Positions 27,546 through 37,517 of a stretch of 64,000 nucleotides of DNA are shown one piece after another. The stretch is from Mesorhizobium metallidurans STM 2683 (GTDB taxonomy: Bacteria; Pseudomonadota; Alphaproteobacteria; Rhizobiales; Rhizobiaceae). The stretch spans positions 1 through 64,000 of the forward strand of contig NZ_CAUM01000101.1 in assembly GCF_000350085.1 (NCBI RefSeq). Direction: 5' to 3'. The position numbers were made by a program, and so were the translations under genes. A model generated the notes under the pieces. That model saw only the letters and a list, made by a program, of their open reading frames with translations, was not told where the DNA came from and ran no database searches. The stretch's first letter is position 1; each line of letters starts with the position of its first letter.

Positions 27546-28607
27546 ATGAAGTTCTTGATGAATGTCCTGGCCATGCTTTGGACCGTCGCGTCTTCGACGT
27601 TGGCGGTGCAACAGCCAGCCGTCGCCAGCGACAATGTCGGTGTGCGTCAGATTGCGGCTTTCTCCAGAGAGCGCGGGATCGATCTCGACGTGACCGTTTG
27701 GTATCCGGCATCTTCGGGTGGCAAATCGGTTATGCTTGGTGAGAGCATGTTTTTTGTGGGAACGCCCGCCATGCTCGGTGCCCCAATCTCAGATGGAAAA
27801 TTTCCTCTTATATTGCTGTCCCATGGCGCGGGCCTGGCAGGAAACGCGCAAGCCCTGAGCTGGATTGCGATGCCATTGGCGAAGCAGGGGTTCGTCGTGG
27901 CGGCCCCTACCCATCCCGGAAATACAGGCGCAAACCGATCTGCGACGGAAACGATGAAGCTTTGGCTGAGACCTGCGGATATCACCGAGACGTTGAATGC
28001 GATGGACAAAGACTCTTTTTTCGAAGAGCACCTCGAACATGACAAGGTAGGTACTCTCGGGCTTTCCATGGGCGGAAGCACAGCCTTGGCGATAGCTGGC
28101 GCCCGCATCGATGCAAAACGCTTGGCGGGCTATTGCGATACGGACGCTCTCAACCCTTCTCTCTGTGGATGGGTCAGGCAAAGCGGCGTTGATCTTCACG
28201 CCATGGATTTGACATCGGCCGGCCGCGACAATGAAGATACGCGTATAAGATTTGCCATGGCGATTGATCCTGCACCCGTCGATGTCTTCGAATTCAACAG
28301 CTTTTCCCGGATCTCAATTCCTGTTGAACTCGTAAATCTAGGTCAACCAGGGAAAATCCCCCTGACCGCGCAGGCCGCCAAAATTGCCAAAGCCATTCCG
28401 AATGCCACTTATTCCACAATCGGAGATGCGAGCCATTACAGCATGTTTGCCGAGTGCAAACCTGGTGCGCCTGAACTTGCCGAAGCTGAAAAGATTGGCG
28501 ATCCAATTTGTATGGATGGCGGAGGCCGCACACGGCGCGAAATCCATACGGAACTGATCGACATGGTCACTTCCGCCTTCAGTCGAGCATTGAAGGCAAG
28601 CCCTTAA
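27546..28607 (+). CDS. Secreted alpha/beta hydrolase (dienelactone hydrolase / PAF-acetylhydrolase-like)
   Basis: A 353-residue exported hydrolase. The signal peptide covers about residues 1-27. The core has LILLSHGAGLAGNAQ for the oxyanion region, the nucleophile elbow GLSMGGSTALAIA and a late GDASHYSMFAEC that carries the His. The opening IDLDVTVWYPAS is typical of predicted dienelactone-hydrolase-like and platelet-activating-factor-acetylhydrolase-like proteins. The gene looks less GC-rich than its neighbours, which may mean recent acquisition. A good AGAGGA site precedes the ATG. Confidence 0.85.
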   Translation: MKFLMNVLAMLWTVASSTLAVQQPAVASDNVGVRQIAAFSRERGIDLDVTVWYPASSGGKSVMLGESMFFVGTPAMLGAPISDGKFPLILLSHGAGLAGNAQALSWIAMPLAKQGFVVAAPTHPGNTGANRSATETMKLWLRPADITETLNAMDKDSFFEEHLEHDKVGTLGLSMGGSTALAIAGARIDAKRLAGYCDTDALNPSLCGWVRQSGVDLHAMDLTSAGRDNEDTRIRFAMAIDPAPVDVFEFNSFSRISIPVELVNLGQPGKIPLTAQAAKIAKAIPNATYSTIGDASHYSMFAECKPGAPELAEAEKIGDPICMDGGGRTRREIHTELIDMVTSAFSRALKASP

Positions 28608-28736
28608 ACATCGACTGTCCCGTATGCGTCCGCATCGTTTGCTGACGACCATTTGTACGGCACCTCAGGCAAAAGTCTTGCCTTCGCGATGACCTGACGC
28701 CATAAGCAGGCGACGGGCGCCCGCCGCGAGGATTTG

Positions 28737-29135
28737 ATGAAAACTTTCCTTCTGCAGTTTTTCACCTGGTGGAACGGCCAGACGCTGGGGACACGCTTCC
28801 ACACCTGGCGGCATGGCAAGGAAGTCGGGCAGGACGAGGCCGGCAACGTCTACTACGAGGGCGGTGTCGATTCGGAAGGCCGCACGCGCCGCTGGGTTAT
28901 CTACCGCAACTATTCGGAAGCCTCGGAGATCCCGCCGGGCTGGCATGGCTGGATCCATCATCGCGTCGACGTTGCGCCGCCGAGCGAAAGCTACAAGCCA
29001 CGCGATTGGCAGAAATCGCATCAGCCGAACCTCACCGGCAGCCCCGCCGCCTATCGCCCCAAGGGTTCGGTGCTGACCAATCAGCACCGCCCGCAGGTGA
29101 CGGGCGACTACGACGCCTGGACGCCGGGGCCATAA
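28737..29135 (+). CDS. NADH:ubiquinone oxidoreductase, NDUFA12-family subunit
   Basis: Accessory subunit of respiratory complex I shared by alphaproteobacteria and mitochondria, 132 residues. Conserved segments are TWWNGQTLGTRFHTWRHGK, VGQDEAGNVYYE, RRWVIY and IPPGWHGWIHH. The ATG at 28737 is used, since the TTG one codon earlier sits too close to the GAGGA site. It lies ahead of the DUF2155 gene and the aat-acc block. Confidence 0.93.
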   Translation: MKTFLLQFFTWWNGQTLGTRFHTWRHGKEVGQDEAGNVYYEGGVDSEGRTRRWVIYRNYSEASEIPPGWHGWIHHRVDVAPPSESYKPRDWQKSHQPNLTGSPAAYRPKGSVLTNQHRPQVTGDYDAWTPGP

Positions 29136-29260
29136 CCCTCGTCAACGCGGATCGATCCTTTGTCGCCACAATTGGCGTTTAGCTGCTTGCTGATCTCACC
29201 GCAGCAACTAGCCTTGGCGATCGACAGAATCACCCGGGCGCAAACCACCGGTATCCCCGC

Positions 29261-29776
29261 ATGAGCATTTTTGGCCGAATCCCGATGGGTGCACTGACGG
29301 CGACAACTGTCGCTTTTGGTGCTTTTGGCGTGGCCGCCGCGCAGACTCCCGCGGCGCCGGAGGCACCGGCACCGCCCGCGGCATCGGATCGCATCACCAA
29401 TCCCGTCGCCGAGTTCGCCGGCATCGACAAGATCACCGGCCGCATCATCACCTTCGATGTCTATATCGATGAGACGGTGCAGTTCGGCGCTTTGCAGGTA
29501 ACGCCGCGCGTCTGCTACTCGCGGCCGCAGGACGAACAGCCAAAGACCGATTCCTTCGTCGAGGTCGACGAGATCACGCTCGACCGCAAGATCCGCCGCA
29601 TCTTTACCGGCTGGATGTTTGCCGAAAGCCCCGGCCTCAATGCCGTCGAGCACGCCGTCTACGACGTCTGGCTGAAGGGCTGCAAGCAGAAGTCGGAGGT
29701 GCCGGCGCCCGACGCGGCCAAGGCCGATACACCGAAGTCCGACGGTGCCAAACCGGACGCCAGCAAGACGAATTGA
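29261..29776 (+). CDS. DUF2155 domain protein, exported
   Basis: A 171-residue protein with a signal peptide ending near AAAQTPAAPEAP, a Pro/Ala linker, and a DUF2155 core: ITGRIITFDVYIDETVQFGAL, VTPRVCYSRPQDEQPKTDSF, then RIFTGWMFAESPGLNAVEHAVYDVWL. The tail is charged and repetitive (DAAKADTPKSDGAKPDASK). Its place between NDUFA12 and aat is typical of rhizobia as I recall. Function unknown. Confidence 0.9.
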   Translation: MSIFGRIPMGALTATTVAFGAFGVAAAQTPAAPEAPAPPAASDRITNPVAEFAGIDKITGRIITFDVYIDETVQFGALQVTPRVCYSRPQDEQPKTDSFVEVDEITLDRKIRRIFTGWMFAESPGLNAVEHAVYDVWLKGCKQKSEVPAPDAAKADTPKSDGAKPDASKTN

Positions 29777-29839
29777 TCGTTCCGGAACTCGACCTGATCG
29801 GCACGACGGTTGCAGCCGCTCGACATACAGTAGTTCCCG

Positions 29840-30457
29840 TCAGGGAAAAAACACAGCCTCACCCTTCAGCGCCTCGGCCAGCATCTTCTCATATCTGCCG
29901 CGCGGCACGTCCACCGCGCCGAAGCGCTTGAGGTGCTCGGTGGTGAACTGCGTATCAAGCAGCGCGAAGCCGCGCGCCTTCAACCGCTCGACCAGGCGCA
30001 CGAGGCAGGCCTTCGAGGCGTCCGTTTCCCTGGCGAACATGCTTTCGCCAAAGAACACCCGGCCGAGCGAGACGCCGTAGAGGCCGCCGACCAGCCGGTC
30101 CTCGCGCCAGGCCTCGACCGAATGGCAATGACCCATGCGATGGAGCTCGACATAGGCTTCGCGGATCGGCGCATTGATCCAGGTCGAACGGCGCTCCTCG
30201 CGCCTCTCTGCGCAGCCGTCGATCGTCGCCTCGAAATCGAAATCGAAACGGATGTCGAACAAGTTTCGCCGCAGCGTCTTGCTCAGGCTCTTCGGCGTAT
30301 GGAAACCGTCGAGCGGGATGATGCCGCGCGTCTCCGGCCGCACCCAGAACACTTCCGGGTCGCTGGCGCTTTCGGCCATCGGGAAGACGCCCGAGGCGTA
30401 GGCCTTGAGCAGAAGATCTGTCGGGATGCGATAGCCTGGCGCGTAGGGACGGGTCAT
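29840..30457 (-). CDS. aat: Leucyl/phenylalanyl-tRNA--protein transferase
   Basis: Adds Leu or Phe from charged tRNA to proteins with N-terminal Arg or Lys, marking them for ClpAP through the N-end rule. The sequence [46 protein letters not shown] and [18 protein letters not shown] is diagnostic. It has 205 residues, the short alphaproteobacterial length. It is the last gene of a leftward run that begins with the M48 protease gene; accC ends 26 bp upstream. Confidence 0.95.
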   Translation of the reverse strand: MTRPYAPGYRIPTDLLLKAYASGVFPMAESASDPEVFWVRPETRGIIPLDGFHTPKSLSKTLRRNLFDIRFDFDFEATIDGCAERREERRSTWINAPIREAYVELHRMGHCHSVEAWREDRLVGGLYGVSLGRVFFGESMFARETDASKACLVRLVERLKARGFALLDTQFTTEHLKRFGAVDVPRGRYEKMLAEALKGEAVFFP

Positions 30458-30483
30458 CGCGTCATCATACTAGAAGTTGATGG

Positions 30484-31827
30484 CTATTCCTCTTTGGCCA
30501 GGTATTTTTCCAGCCAGTGGATGTCGTAGTCGCCATTGGCGATGTCGGCGTTGCCGACCAGGTCACGAAACAGCGGCAGCGTCGTCTTGATGCCATCAAC
30601 GACAAATTCGTCGAGCGCGCGGCGCAGCCGCATCATGCATTCGACGCGGTTGCGGCCGTGCACGATCAGCTTGCCGATCAGGCTGTCATAGTAAGGCGGG
30701 ATCTTGTAGCCGGAATAGACGCCGGAATCGACGCGAATGCCGAGACCGCCCGGCGTGTGGAAATGCGTGATCGTGCCGGGCGAGGGGGTGAAGGTGCGCG
30801 GATCCTCGGCATTGATGCGGCATTCGATGGCGTGGCCGTTGAACTTGATGTCCTCCTGCCTCACCGAAAGCCCGCCGCCCGAGGCGACGCGGATCTGCTC
30901 GTGCACCAGGTCGATGCCGGTGATCGCTTCCGTCACCGGATGCTCGACCTGCAGGCGGGTATTCATCTCGATGAAATAGAACTCGCCGTTTTCGTAGAGG
31001 AATTCGATGGTGCCGGCGCCGGAATAACCGAGATCGGCGATGGCCTTGGCGCAGACGCCGCCAATATGCGCGCGCTCCTCGGCATTGAGCGCCGGCGAGG
31101 GCGCCTCTTCCCAAACCTTCTGGTGGCGGCGTTGCAGCGAGCAGTCGCGCTCGCCGAAATGCACGCCGCGGCCGGCGCCGTCGCCGAACACCTGCACCTC
31201 GATGTGGCGCGGCTTTTCCAGGTATTTCTCGATATAGACGGCGTCGTCGCCGAAGGCAGCACCCGCTTCCGAGCGGGCCGTCTGCAACGCGATTTCAAGC
31301 TCGGCCTCGCTGCGCGCCACCTTCATGCCGCGTCCACCGCCGCCGGCCGAAGCCTTGATGATTACGGGATAGCCGATCTCGGCGGCGATGCGCCTCGCTT
31401 CCTTTTCCTCGGTGACCGCGCCGTCGGAGCCGGGCACAACCGGAATGCCAAGGCGTTTTGCCGTGCGCTTGGCCTCGATCTTGTCGCCCATGATGCGGAT
31501 ATGGTCGCCGGTCGGGCCGATGAAGGTGATGTTGTGCGCCGCGAGGATGTCGGCAAACTTGGCATTTTCCGACAGGAAGCCATAGCCCGGATGCACGGCA
31601 TCGGCGCCGGTGATCTCGCAGGCCGCGACGATCTGGTGGATGTTGAGATAGCTGTCGCGCGACGGCGGCGGGCCGATGCAAACGCTCTCGTCGGCGAGCC
31701 TGACATGCATGGCGTCGGCGTCGGCGGTCGAATGCACCACCACCGTCTGGATGCCGAGCTCCTTGCAGGCGCGCAGCACCCTCAGGGCAATTTCGCCGCG
31801 ATTGGCGATGAGGATTTTCTGGAACAT
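30484..31827 (-). CDS. accC: Acetyl-CoA carboxylase, biotin carboxylase subunit
   Basis: ATP-dependent carboxylation of the biotin on AccB, the first half-reaction of fatty acid synthesis. It shows [21 protein letters not shown], the ATP-grasp glycine loop [35 protein letters not shown] and [11 protein letters not shown]. Full length, 447 residues. Cotranscribed with accB (19-bp gap). Confidence 0.97.
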   Translation of the reverse strand: MFQKILIANRGEIALRVLRACKELGIQTVVVHSTADADAMHVRLADESVCIGPPPSRDSYLNIHQIVAACEITGADAVHPGYGFLSENAKFADILAAHNITFIGPTGDHIRIMGDKIEAKRTAKRLGIPVVPGSDGAVTEEKEARRIAAEIGYPVIIKASAGGGGRGMKVARSEAELEIALQTARSEAGAAFGDDAVYIEKYLEKPRHIEVQVFGDGAGRGVHFGERDCSLQRRHQKVWEEAPSPALNAEERAHIGGVCAKAIADLGYSGAGTIEFLYENGEFYFIEMNTRLQVEHPVTEAITGIDLVHEQIRVASGGGLSVRQEDIKFNGHAIECRINAEDPRTFTPSPGTITHFHTPGGLGIRVDSGVYSGYKIPPYYDSLIGKLIVHGRNRVECMMRLRRALDEFVVDGIKTTLPLFRDLVGNADIANGDYDIHWLEKYLAKEE

Positions 31828-31846
31828 GTCTCGCCTGTTCCCGGCT

Positions 31847-32299
31847 CTACTCGATCACGACGAGCGGCATGCCATATTCGACCGGCTGCGCATCCTCGAA
31901 CAGGATCGCCGTCACCGTGCCGCCGCGAGGCGAGGGGATCTGGTTCATCGTCTTCATCGCCTCGATGATCAGCAGCGTCTGGCCTTCCTTGACCGTCTGG
32001 CCGACCTCGATGAACGGCTTGGCGTCGGGCGACGGCGCCAGATAGGCGGTGCCGACCATGGGCGAGGCCACCGCGTTCTTGGATATTTCGGCTGCCGCCG
32101 GTCCGGCCGCGGGCTGCGCCGCCGCCGGCGCATAAGCGGGCTGCGGCGCGGCAATCGCGTGCACGGCCGGCGCCTGTCGCGACACGCGCACCTTCAAGTC
32201 GCCCAGCTCGACCTCGATCTCGGTGAGGTTGGTGTCGTTCAGTATGCCCGCCAGATCGCGGATCAGCTGCTGGTCAACACCGGTCTTCTTTATCGACAT
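31847..32299 (-). CDS. accB: Acetyl-CoA carboxylase, biotin carboxyl carrier protein
   Basis: Carries the biotin carboxylated by AccC and presents it to the AccAD transferase. It has 150 residues: an N-terminal helix, an Ala/Pro-rich linker ([20 protein letters not shown]) and the biotinyl domain with the modified Lys in EAMKTMNQI. The start at 32299 has AGAAGG 7 bases upstream; an in-frame ATG at 32329 would overlap aroQ. Confidence 0.96.
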   Translation of the reverse strand: MSIKKTGVDQQLIRDLAGILNDTNLTEIEVELGDLKVRVSRQAPAVHAIAAPQPAYAPAAAQPAAGPAAAEISKNAVASPMVGTAYLAPSPDAKPFIEVGQTVKEGQTLLIIEAMKTMNQIPSPRGGTVTAILFEDAQPVEYGMPLVVIE

Positions 32300-32325
32300 T
32301 TTCGAGCCTTCTGTTTGTTGGCCGG

Positions 32326-32760
32326 TCATAGGCGTGCGGCCAGCGCCTGCAGCGCCAGCGTGTAGCCGAGCGGCCCGAACCCGCAGATCATGCCGACGGC
32401 GACCGGCGAGACCATGGAGACGTGGCGGAATGGTTCCCGCGCATGGATGTTGGAAAGATGAACTTCGGCGACGGGCAATGGTGCTACGGCGCGGATGGCG
32501 TCGTGAATGGCGATCGAAGTGTGGCTGTAGGCGCCCGGATTGATGACGATGCCGGCGGCCTTGTCGCCGGCTTCCTGAATCCAGTCGACGAGATCGCCCT
32601 CATGGTTCGACTGGCGGAAATCGATGTCAAATCCCAACGCCGCGCCCGCCTGCTTGCAATCTTCAGCGATCGCGGCAAGCGTCTTGCCGCCATAGATGCC
32701 CGGCTCGCGCTTGCCGAGCGCGTTGAGGTTGGGACCGTTCAGGACGAAAACAGTTTTCAA
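32326..32760 (-). CDS. aroQ: 3-dehydroquinate dehydratase, type II
   Basis: Dehydrates 3-dehydroquinate in the shikimate pathway. It has [21 protein letters not shown], the catalytic Tyr in [21 protein letters not shown], the NPGAYSHTS loop and [14 protein letters not shown]. The dodecameric type II length of 144 residues fits. The start codon is TTG, with AAAGG upstream. It is 26 bp ahead of accB and shares its transcript. Confidence 0.96.
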   Translation of the reverse strand: MKTVFVLNGPNLNALGKREPGIYGGKTLAAIAEDCKQAGAALGFDIDFRQSNHEGDLVDWIQEAGDKAAGIVINPGAYSHTSIAIHDAIRAVAPLPVAEVHLSNIHAREPFRHVSMVSPVAVGMICGFGPLGYTLALQALAARL

Positions 32761-32904
32761 GAATGCCGACCTTTCCCGGCACCGGCCTCAAGCCAGCGCA
32801 CTGGGCCTCTATAATGGGCTTAGACGCCTGCGAAAAGAGCGCAAGTGCGTTCTTTCGCTGTCCACAACAGGCGGGAAATGGCCTGCGGCGAAAACCGGTG
32901 TCGA

Positions 32905-33711
32905 TCAGAGTGCGGCCTTGGCAGCTTCGATCTTCTTCGCCAAGACTTCCTTGCCGAGCGCTCCGAACACCACCTCGTTGCCGACCACATAGGACGGCGT
33001 TCCGGTGATGGCCAGCTTGTTGGCAAGGTCAAGGGTCTTGGAGATGGCTTCAGCGATCGACGGGTCCTTCATCTTCTCGCGCAATTTCGCTTCGTCGGCG
33101 CCGAGCGAAAGCGCCACCTTGATGGCCGTGGCCTCGGTGGCGCGCCCCTGGCCGCCGAGAAGTGCGTTGTGGAACTCGCCATATTTCTCCGGATACATCA
33201 GATGGAAGGCCATCGAGACGACGCTTGCCTTTTGTGAATCCGGGCCGAGGATCGGGAATTCCTTGAGCACGAAGCGCAGGTCCGGATCGGCTTTCGTCAG
33301 CGCCCGCATGTCCTCGATGGCGCGTTTGCAGAAGCCGCAATTGTAGTCGTAGAACTCGACGATGGTGACCTTGCCGTTCGGGTTGCCGACGACGCCGTCG
33401 AAGGCCGAGTTGAAGATCTGGTCCTTGGCATTCTCGATGACGCCGAGACTGGCGATGCGCTGCTCTTCCTTCTGCTTGGCCTCAAGCGCGTCCTGGACCT
33501 CAAGCAGCACTTCCGGGTTCTTCAGGAGATAGTCGCGGATGATGCCCTCGACTTCGGCACGGTCGATCTTGGTATCGCCGGACACCGCTTGGGCCAGTAG
33601 AGCCGTATCGGCCTTTGCCGTCTGCGGATTTCCGGCCACGAATCCGAAAGCCAGCATGGCGAGAGCAACCGCCACTCCTGTGGTGCCGAGCAGAATTGCC
33701 TTTTTCATCAT
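32905..33711 (-). CDS. DsbA-family thiol:disulfide oxidoreductase, periplasmic
   Basis: A 268-residue exported thioredoxin-fold protein. The signal is KKAILLGTTGVAVALAMLAF; a helical stretch follows (about residues 45-90), then the Dsb core with the active site CGFC in YDYNCGFCKRAIEDM. The cis-Pro loop is TGTPSYVVG. The extra N-terminal helix resembles Com1/DsbG-like proteins that may work as isomerases. The start at 33711 has AGAGGA 6 bases upstream; a 29-codon longer reading lacks support. Confidence 0.9.
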   Translation of the reverse strand: MMKKAILLGTTGVAVALAMLAFGFVAGNPQTAKADTALLAQAVSGDTKIDRAEVEGIIRDYLLKNPEVLLEVQDALEAKQKEEQRIASLGVIENAKDQIFNSAFDGVVGNPNGKVTIVEFYDYNCGFCKRAIEDMRALTKADPDLRFVLKEFPILGPDSQKASVVSMAFHLMYPEKYGEFHNALLGGQGRATEATAIKVALSLGADEAKLREKMKDPSIAEAISKTLDLANKLAITGTPSYVVGNEVVFGALGKEVLAKKIEAAKAAL

Positions 33712-33811
33712 CCGTAATCCTCTTGCCTGGTTTTCCGGTCGGATTGGTTCAACTCGATTGGTCTGACTACCGGCTGGCCTGACTATATGTCGCCACACAT
33801 TGCCGGAAGGT

Positions 33812-35206
33812 TCACTTTTTCTTGCCTGGCGGCGCGTAGTTTATGATGTCCTGCGCGCGAAGCCAGCCCGGCTCGCCGCGCTTCAACTTTTGTTGCGCGC
33901 GCATGGCGAAGATCTTCGCATTCCTGTAGTCGCCGGAGTAGAAATGGCCTTCCGCGGTGGCAAGATCGGCGGCCGGGATTTTGCCGAGCTCGCCATTGGC
34001 CTGTGCCAGATAGCGGTAGCCCGCGACGTTTTCACGATCGCGCCCGAGCCCCTTGTTGATTTGCACCACCGCCTTCTCCAGCGAATCCGGCGTGCCGATG
34101 GCCATCAGCGCCTGCCCGTAGGAGACCGGCAGCAATCCGGATCGCGCCGGATCGAGGCTGACTGCCTTGGCATAGGCTTCCGAAGCATCCTTCGGCTTGT
34201 TCGCCTTCATCAGGATGTCGCCGCGTAACTCCTGGAAATAGGGGTTCTTCGGCTGCGCCTTGATCAGTGCATTGGTCTTGCCGAGCGCGGCAGCCAGATT
34301 GCCATAGAGATAGGTCGTCTGCGCAAGGCCATATTGCGAGGCAAGGCTGCCGGGGTTCTTGCGCATCAGCCGCACCGCGGCGGCCTGGCCCCCCATATAG
34401 GCGGCGATCTTGATGCGCATCATGTCGTGCCGCTGCTGCAGCGCCGGAGGGTCGACCTTGTCGACATAGGGGCTCTGCTTCACCAGGACTTCGAGATTGG
34501 CGATACGCTCCCGCGGCATCGGATGGCTGATCCGGTAGGGATCGACCTGCGCGCCGGACAGCGAGAGCGCGCTCTGGAAGCGGCCGAACGTCTTCAGCAT
34601 GCCCATGCCGGACTGGCCGGTAGCGTTGAGATAGGTGATTGCCGAGCGGTCGGCGGTCATCTCTTCGGTACGCTGATAGGCAAGGATGCTGCGTTGCGCC
34701 ATCTCGCCACCGCCCGCCGCGACGCCCATGCCAGCGCCGGCGAGGCCGCGGCTGTTGGTCGTGGCGCCGGCGACGATGGCACCGGCGCCAAGCAGCGTCG
34801 CGATGATGGCCATCGTCTTGGCGCGTTCGAGTTGCTCGCGCAATTTCTGCTGGTGACCGCCGGCGATGTGGCCGGCTTCATGCGCAATGACGCCAATGAT
34901 CTCGTTGGGCGTTTCGGCTTCCATCAAGGCGCCGGTGTTGATGAACAGACGACGCCCGGCGACGAAAGCGTTGAAACTCTGATCGTTGACCAGGACAATG
35001 TCGATGGCATCGTTTGACAGGCCCGCCGCCTTGAAGATCGGCCGCGCATAGTCGCGCACCAGGGCCTCGATCTCGGCATCGCGCACGACCGGCACGTTTT
35101 GCGCGAAGGCATTGACCGAGCCGGCAACGGCGACCATCGCGGCAAGCCAAAGCGTCGCGAAGACGCGCGCTGCCCTGGCAATCGTCAATCTGGGTCGGCT
35201 CAACAT
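33812..35206 (-). CDS. M48 family metalloprotease with TPR region (BepA-like)
   Basis: A 464-residue periplasmic zinc protease. After the signal peptide (cleavage about residue 35) comes the M48 domain, with the zinc motif HEAGHIAGGH and the third ligand in RTEEMTADRSAITYL. The C-terminal half contains TPR-type repeats (YFQELRGDILMKANKPKDAS), as in BepA (YfgC), which assists and proofreads outer-membrane protein assembly. It is the first gene of the leftward run continuing into DsbA. Confidence 0.92.
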   Translation of the reverse strand: MLSRPRLTIARAARVFATLWLAAMVAVAGSVNAFAQNVPVVRDAEIEALVRDYARPIFKAAGLSNDAIDIVLVNDQSFNAFVAGRRLFINTGALMEAETPNEIIGVIAHEAGHIAGGHQQKLREQLERAKTMAIIATLLGAGAIVAGATTNSRGLAGAGMGVAAGGGEMAQRSILAYQRTEEMTADRSAITYLNATGQSGMGMLKTFGRFQSALSLSGAQVDPYRISHPMPRERIANLEVLVKQSPYVDKVDPPALQQRHDMMRIKIAAYMGGQAAAVRLMRKNPGSLASQYGLAQTTYLYGNLAAALGKTNALIKAQPKNPYFQELRGDILMKANKPKDASEAYAKAVSLDPARSGLLPVSYGQALMAIGTPDSLEKAVVQINKGLGRDRENVAGYRYLAQANGELGKIPAADLATAEGHFYSGDYRNAKIFAMRAQQKLKRGEPGWLRAQDIINYAPPGKKK

Positions 35207-35350
35207 GACAGGTCCACTGGTAGACGAGCGGGCGAAGGATGAAAAGTCGGCACCGAAAACTTACTGAACTTGTGATCCTCACATCAATCGGGCATTTGTG
35301 CGGCGCGGCCGCCAGGGCCGGCGGCTTCGGGCGGCATGATGTGAGGTCAA

Positions 35351-36499
35351 ATGGTTGTTTCGCTTTCACGCCGCGGCGAGGTCGAGCCGTTCCACGCCAT
35401 GGACATTCTGGCGGAGGCGAATCGGCTGAAGGCCTCCGGCATTCCCGTCGTTTCCATGGCCGTTGGCCAGCCGTCCGACCCGGCGCCGGCCGGAGTGAGG
35501 CAAGCAGCAGCTCACGCCTTGAAGATGGGGCTCATCGGCTATACCGATGCACTGGGTCTGCCCAGCCTGCGCAAGGCAATCGCCGAGCACTATGCGGATC
35601 ACTACGGCCTTGATGTTCCCGCTAGCCGGATCGCCGTCACCACCGGATCGTCGGCAGCCTTCAACCTCGCCTTCCTGGCAATGTTCGATCCGGGCGACCG
35701 CGTCGCCATCGCCGCACCTGGCTATCCGGCCTATCGCAACATCATGGCGGCGCTCGGCATCGAGATCGTCGAGATCGAGCTTGACGGCGCCGCCTATCTT
35801 CATGCCGGGCGCTTGAAGGCCGCGCACCGTGAGAAGCCGCTGAAGGGCGTTCTGTTCGCCAGCCCGGCCAATCCGACCGGTGCGGTTATCCCTGCCAATG
35901 AGCTGTCGGCACTGGTCAAGACAGCGCAAGAGCTGGGCATCGCCGTGATCTCCGACGAGATCTATCACCGGTTGGCCTATACCGCGCCAGACACGACGGC
36001 GCTCGCCCATGGCCCGGATGTGACGGTGATCAATTCCTTTTCGAAATACTATTGCATGACCGGTTGGCGCATCGGCTGGATGGTGCTGCCGGAAGAATTG
36101 GTGCGGCCGGTCGAGCGCATCGCCCAGAGCCTTTACATCTCGCCGCCGGAGCTTTCGCAGATCGCTGCGATCGAGGCGTTCAAGGCGACCGGGGAATTGG
36201 AGGTGGTGAAGGCGCGCTATGCAGGCAATCGCGAGCTTCTGATGAAGCGTCTGCCCGAACTCGGCTTTGCGCTGGCGGCGCCGATGGACGGCGCCTTCTA
36301 TGCGTTTTGCGATGTCACCAGGCATACCAACGACAGCATGGTTTTCGCGCGCAGGATGCTGGCCGAGGCGCATGTGGCGGCGACGCCAGGCCGTGATTTC
36401 GATCCGCTCCAGGGCCATCGAACCATGCGCTTTTCCTATGCCGGCAGCCACGACGACATGATCGAGGCGCTGGCGCGCATCGAGTGCTGGCTGAAGTAG
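35351..36499 (+). CDS. Class I/II pyridoxal-phosphate aminotransferase
   Basis: A 382-residue fold-type I aminotransferase. It shows [12 protein letters not shown], the [11 protein letters not shown] loop, [21 protein letters not shown] and the Schiff-base Lys in [16 protein letters not shown]; the C-terminal Arg that binds the substrate carboxylate is in [10 protein letters not shown]. The substrate (aspartate, aromatic or other) is not resolved. GAGG lies close before the ATG. The glutaminase gene starts 11 bp after the stop. Confidence 0.92.
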   Translation: MVVSLSRRGEVEPFHAMDILAEANRLKASGIPVVSMAVGQPSDPAPAGVRQAAAHALKMGLIGYTDALGLPSLRKAIAEHYADHYGLDVPASRIAVTTGSSAAFNLAFLAMFDPGDRVAIAAPGYPAYRNIMAALGIEIVEIELDGAAYLHAGRLKAAHREKPLKGVLFASPANPTGAVIPANELSALVKTAQELGIAVISDEIYHRLAYTAPDTTALAHGPDVTVINSFSKYYCMTGWRIGWMVLPEELVRPVERIAQSLYISPPELSQIAAIEAFKATGELEVVKARYAGNRELLMKRLPELGFALAAPMDGAFYAFCDVTRHTNDSMVFARRMLAEAHVAATPGRDFDPLQGHRTMRFSYAGSHDDMIEALARIECWLK

Positions 36500-36510
36500 C
36501 GAGGACGCCA

Positions 36511-37439
36511 ATGCCGGAACTCGAGCAGGCCTTGGCCGAAGTCGCCGTCGAAATGGCGGCACGGACGGATCGTGGCGAGGTCGCGACTTACATCCCGCAA
36601 CTCGGCAAGGTCGATCCGAAAAAATTCGGCATCGCCGCCGTGACGAATGATGGTCGCGTGCTGATGGCAGGCGATGCCGATGAGCCTTTTTCCATCCAGA
36701 GCATCTCCAAGGTGTTCACGCTGACGCTGGCGCTGGGCAATGTCGGCGATGCGCTGTGGCGGCGTGTCGGGCGCGAGCCTTCGGGCAATCCGTTCAACTC
36801 GATCGTCCAGCTCGAGCATGAGAACGGCATTCCGCGCAATCCGTTCATCAATGCCTGCGCCATCGTCATTTCCGACATTCTGCTCGCCGGCCATCAGCCG
36901 CGCGAGGCGATCGGCGAGATCCTGCGCTTCATCCAGTTCCTGGCCGATGACGACACTGTTGTCATCGACCGCGAGGTCGCTGCCTCCGAACGCGCCACCG
37001 GCTACCGTAATTTCGCGCTTGCCAACTACATGAGATCCTTCGGCAATCTCCATCATGCGCCCGAGCTGGCGCTGGGCGTCTATTTCCATCACTGCGCCAT
37101 CGCCATGAGCTGCCGGCAGCTGGCGCTGGCCGGCCGTTTCCTCGCCAATGGCGGCAAGAACCCGGCGACCGGGCATTCCGTCGTGTCGGCCGAGCGCGCC
37201 CGCCGCATTGGCGCGATGATGCTGACCTGCGGCCACTATGACGGCTCGGGCGACTTTGCCTTCCGCGTCGGCATCCCGGCAAGAGCGGTGTAGGCGGCGG
37301 CATATTGGGGATAGTGCCGGGCGTCGCCTCGCTTGCCGTGTGGTCGCCCGGCCTCAACGCCAATGGCAATTCCAAGCTGGGCTCGATCGCGCTGGAAAGG
37401 CTGGCCAGAATGATGAACTGGTCGATCTTCGCGCCGTAA
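36511..37439 (+). pseudogene. glsA: Glutaminase, frameshifted near the 3' end
   Basis: Hydrolyses glutamine to glutamate and ammonia in intact relatives. Frame 1 gives a normal glutaminase from 36511 (GAGGA upstream) with [11 protein letters not shown] (nucleophile Ser and Lys), [15 protein letters not shown] and GGKNPATG, but it stops early at 37291. One A appears to be missing near 37281-37283. Restoring it gives [18 protein letters not shown] and runs on to a stop at 37437, for 309 residues, the exact family length. The lost part carries the conserved SGVGGG loop, so the truncated protein is probably inactive. It could also be a sequencing error. Confidence 0.88.
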
Positions 37440-37446
37440 GACAGAA

Positions 37447-37484
37447 AAATCCCGCGCCTTTTTTCGAGAAGACGCGGGATTCTT
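37447..37484. terminator. Bidirectional intrinsic terminator, glsA / rne
   Basis: AATCCCGCG (37448-37456) pairs with CGCGGGATT (37473-37481), flanked by A and T runs on both sides. It serves the convergent glutaminase and rne genes in both directions. Confidence 0.85.
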
Positions 37485-37517
37485 TGGTCAGAAAATCATT
37501 CCAAACAACTGAAAAGC

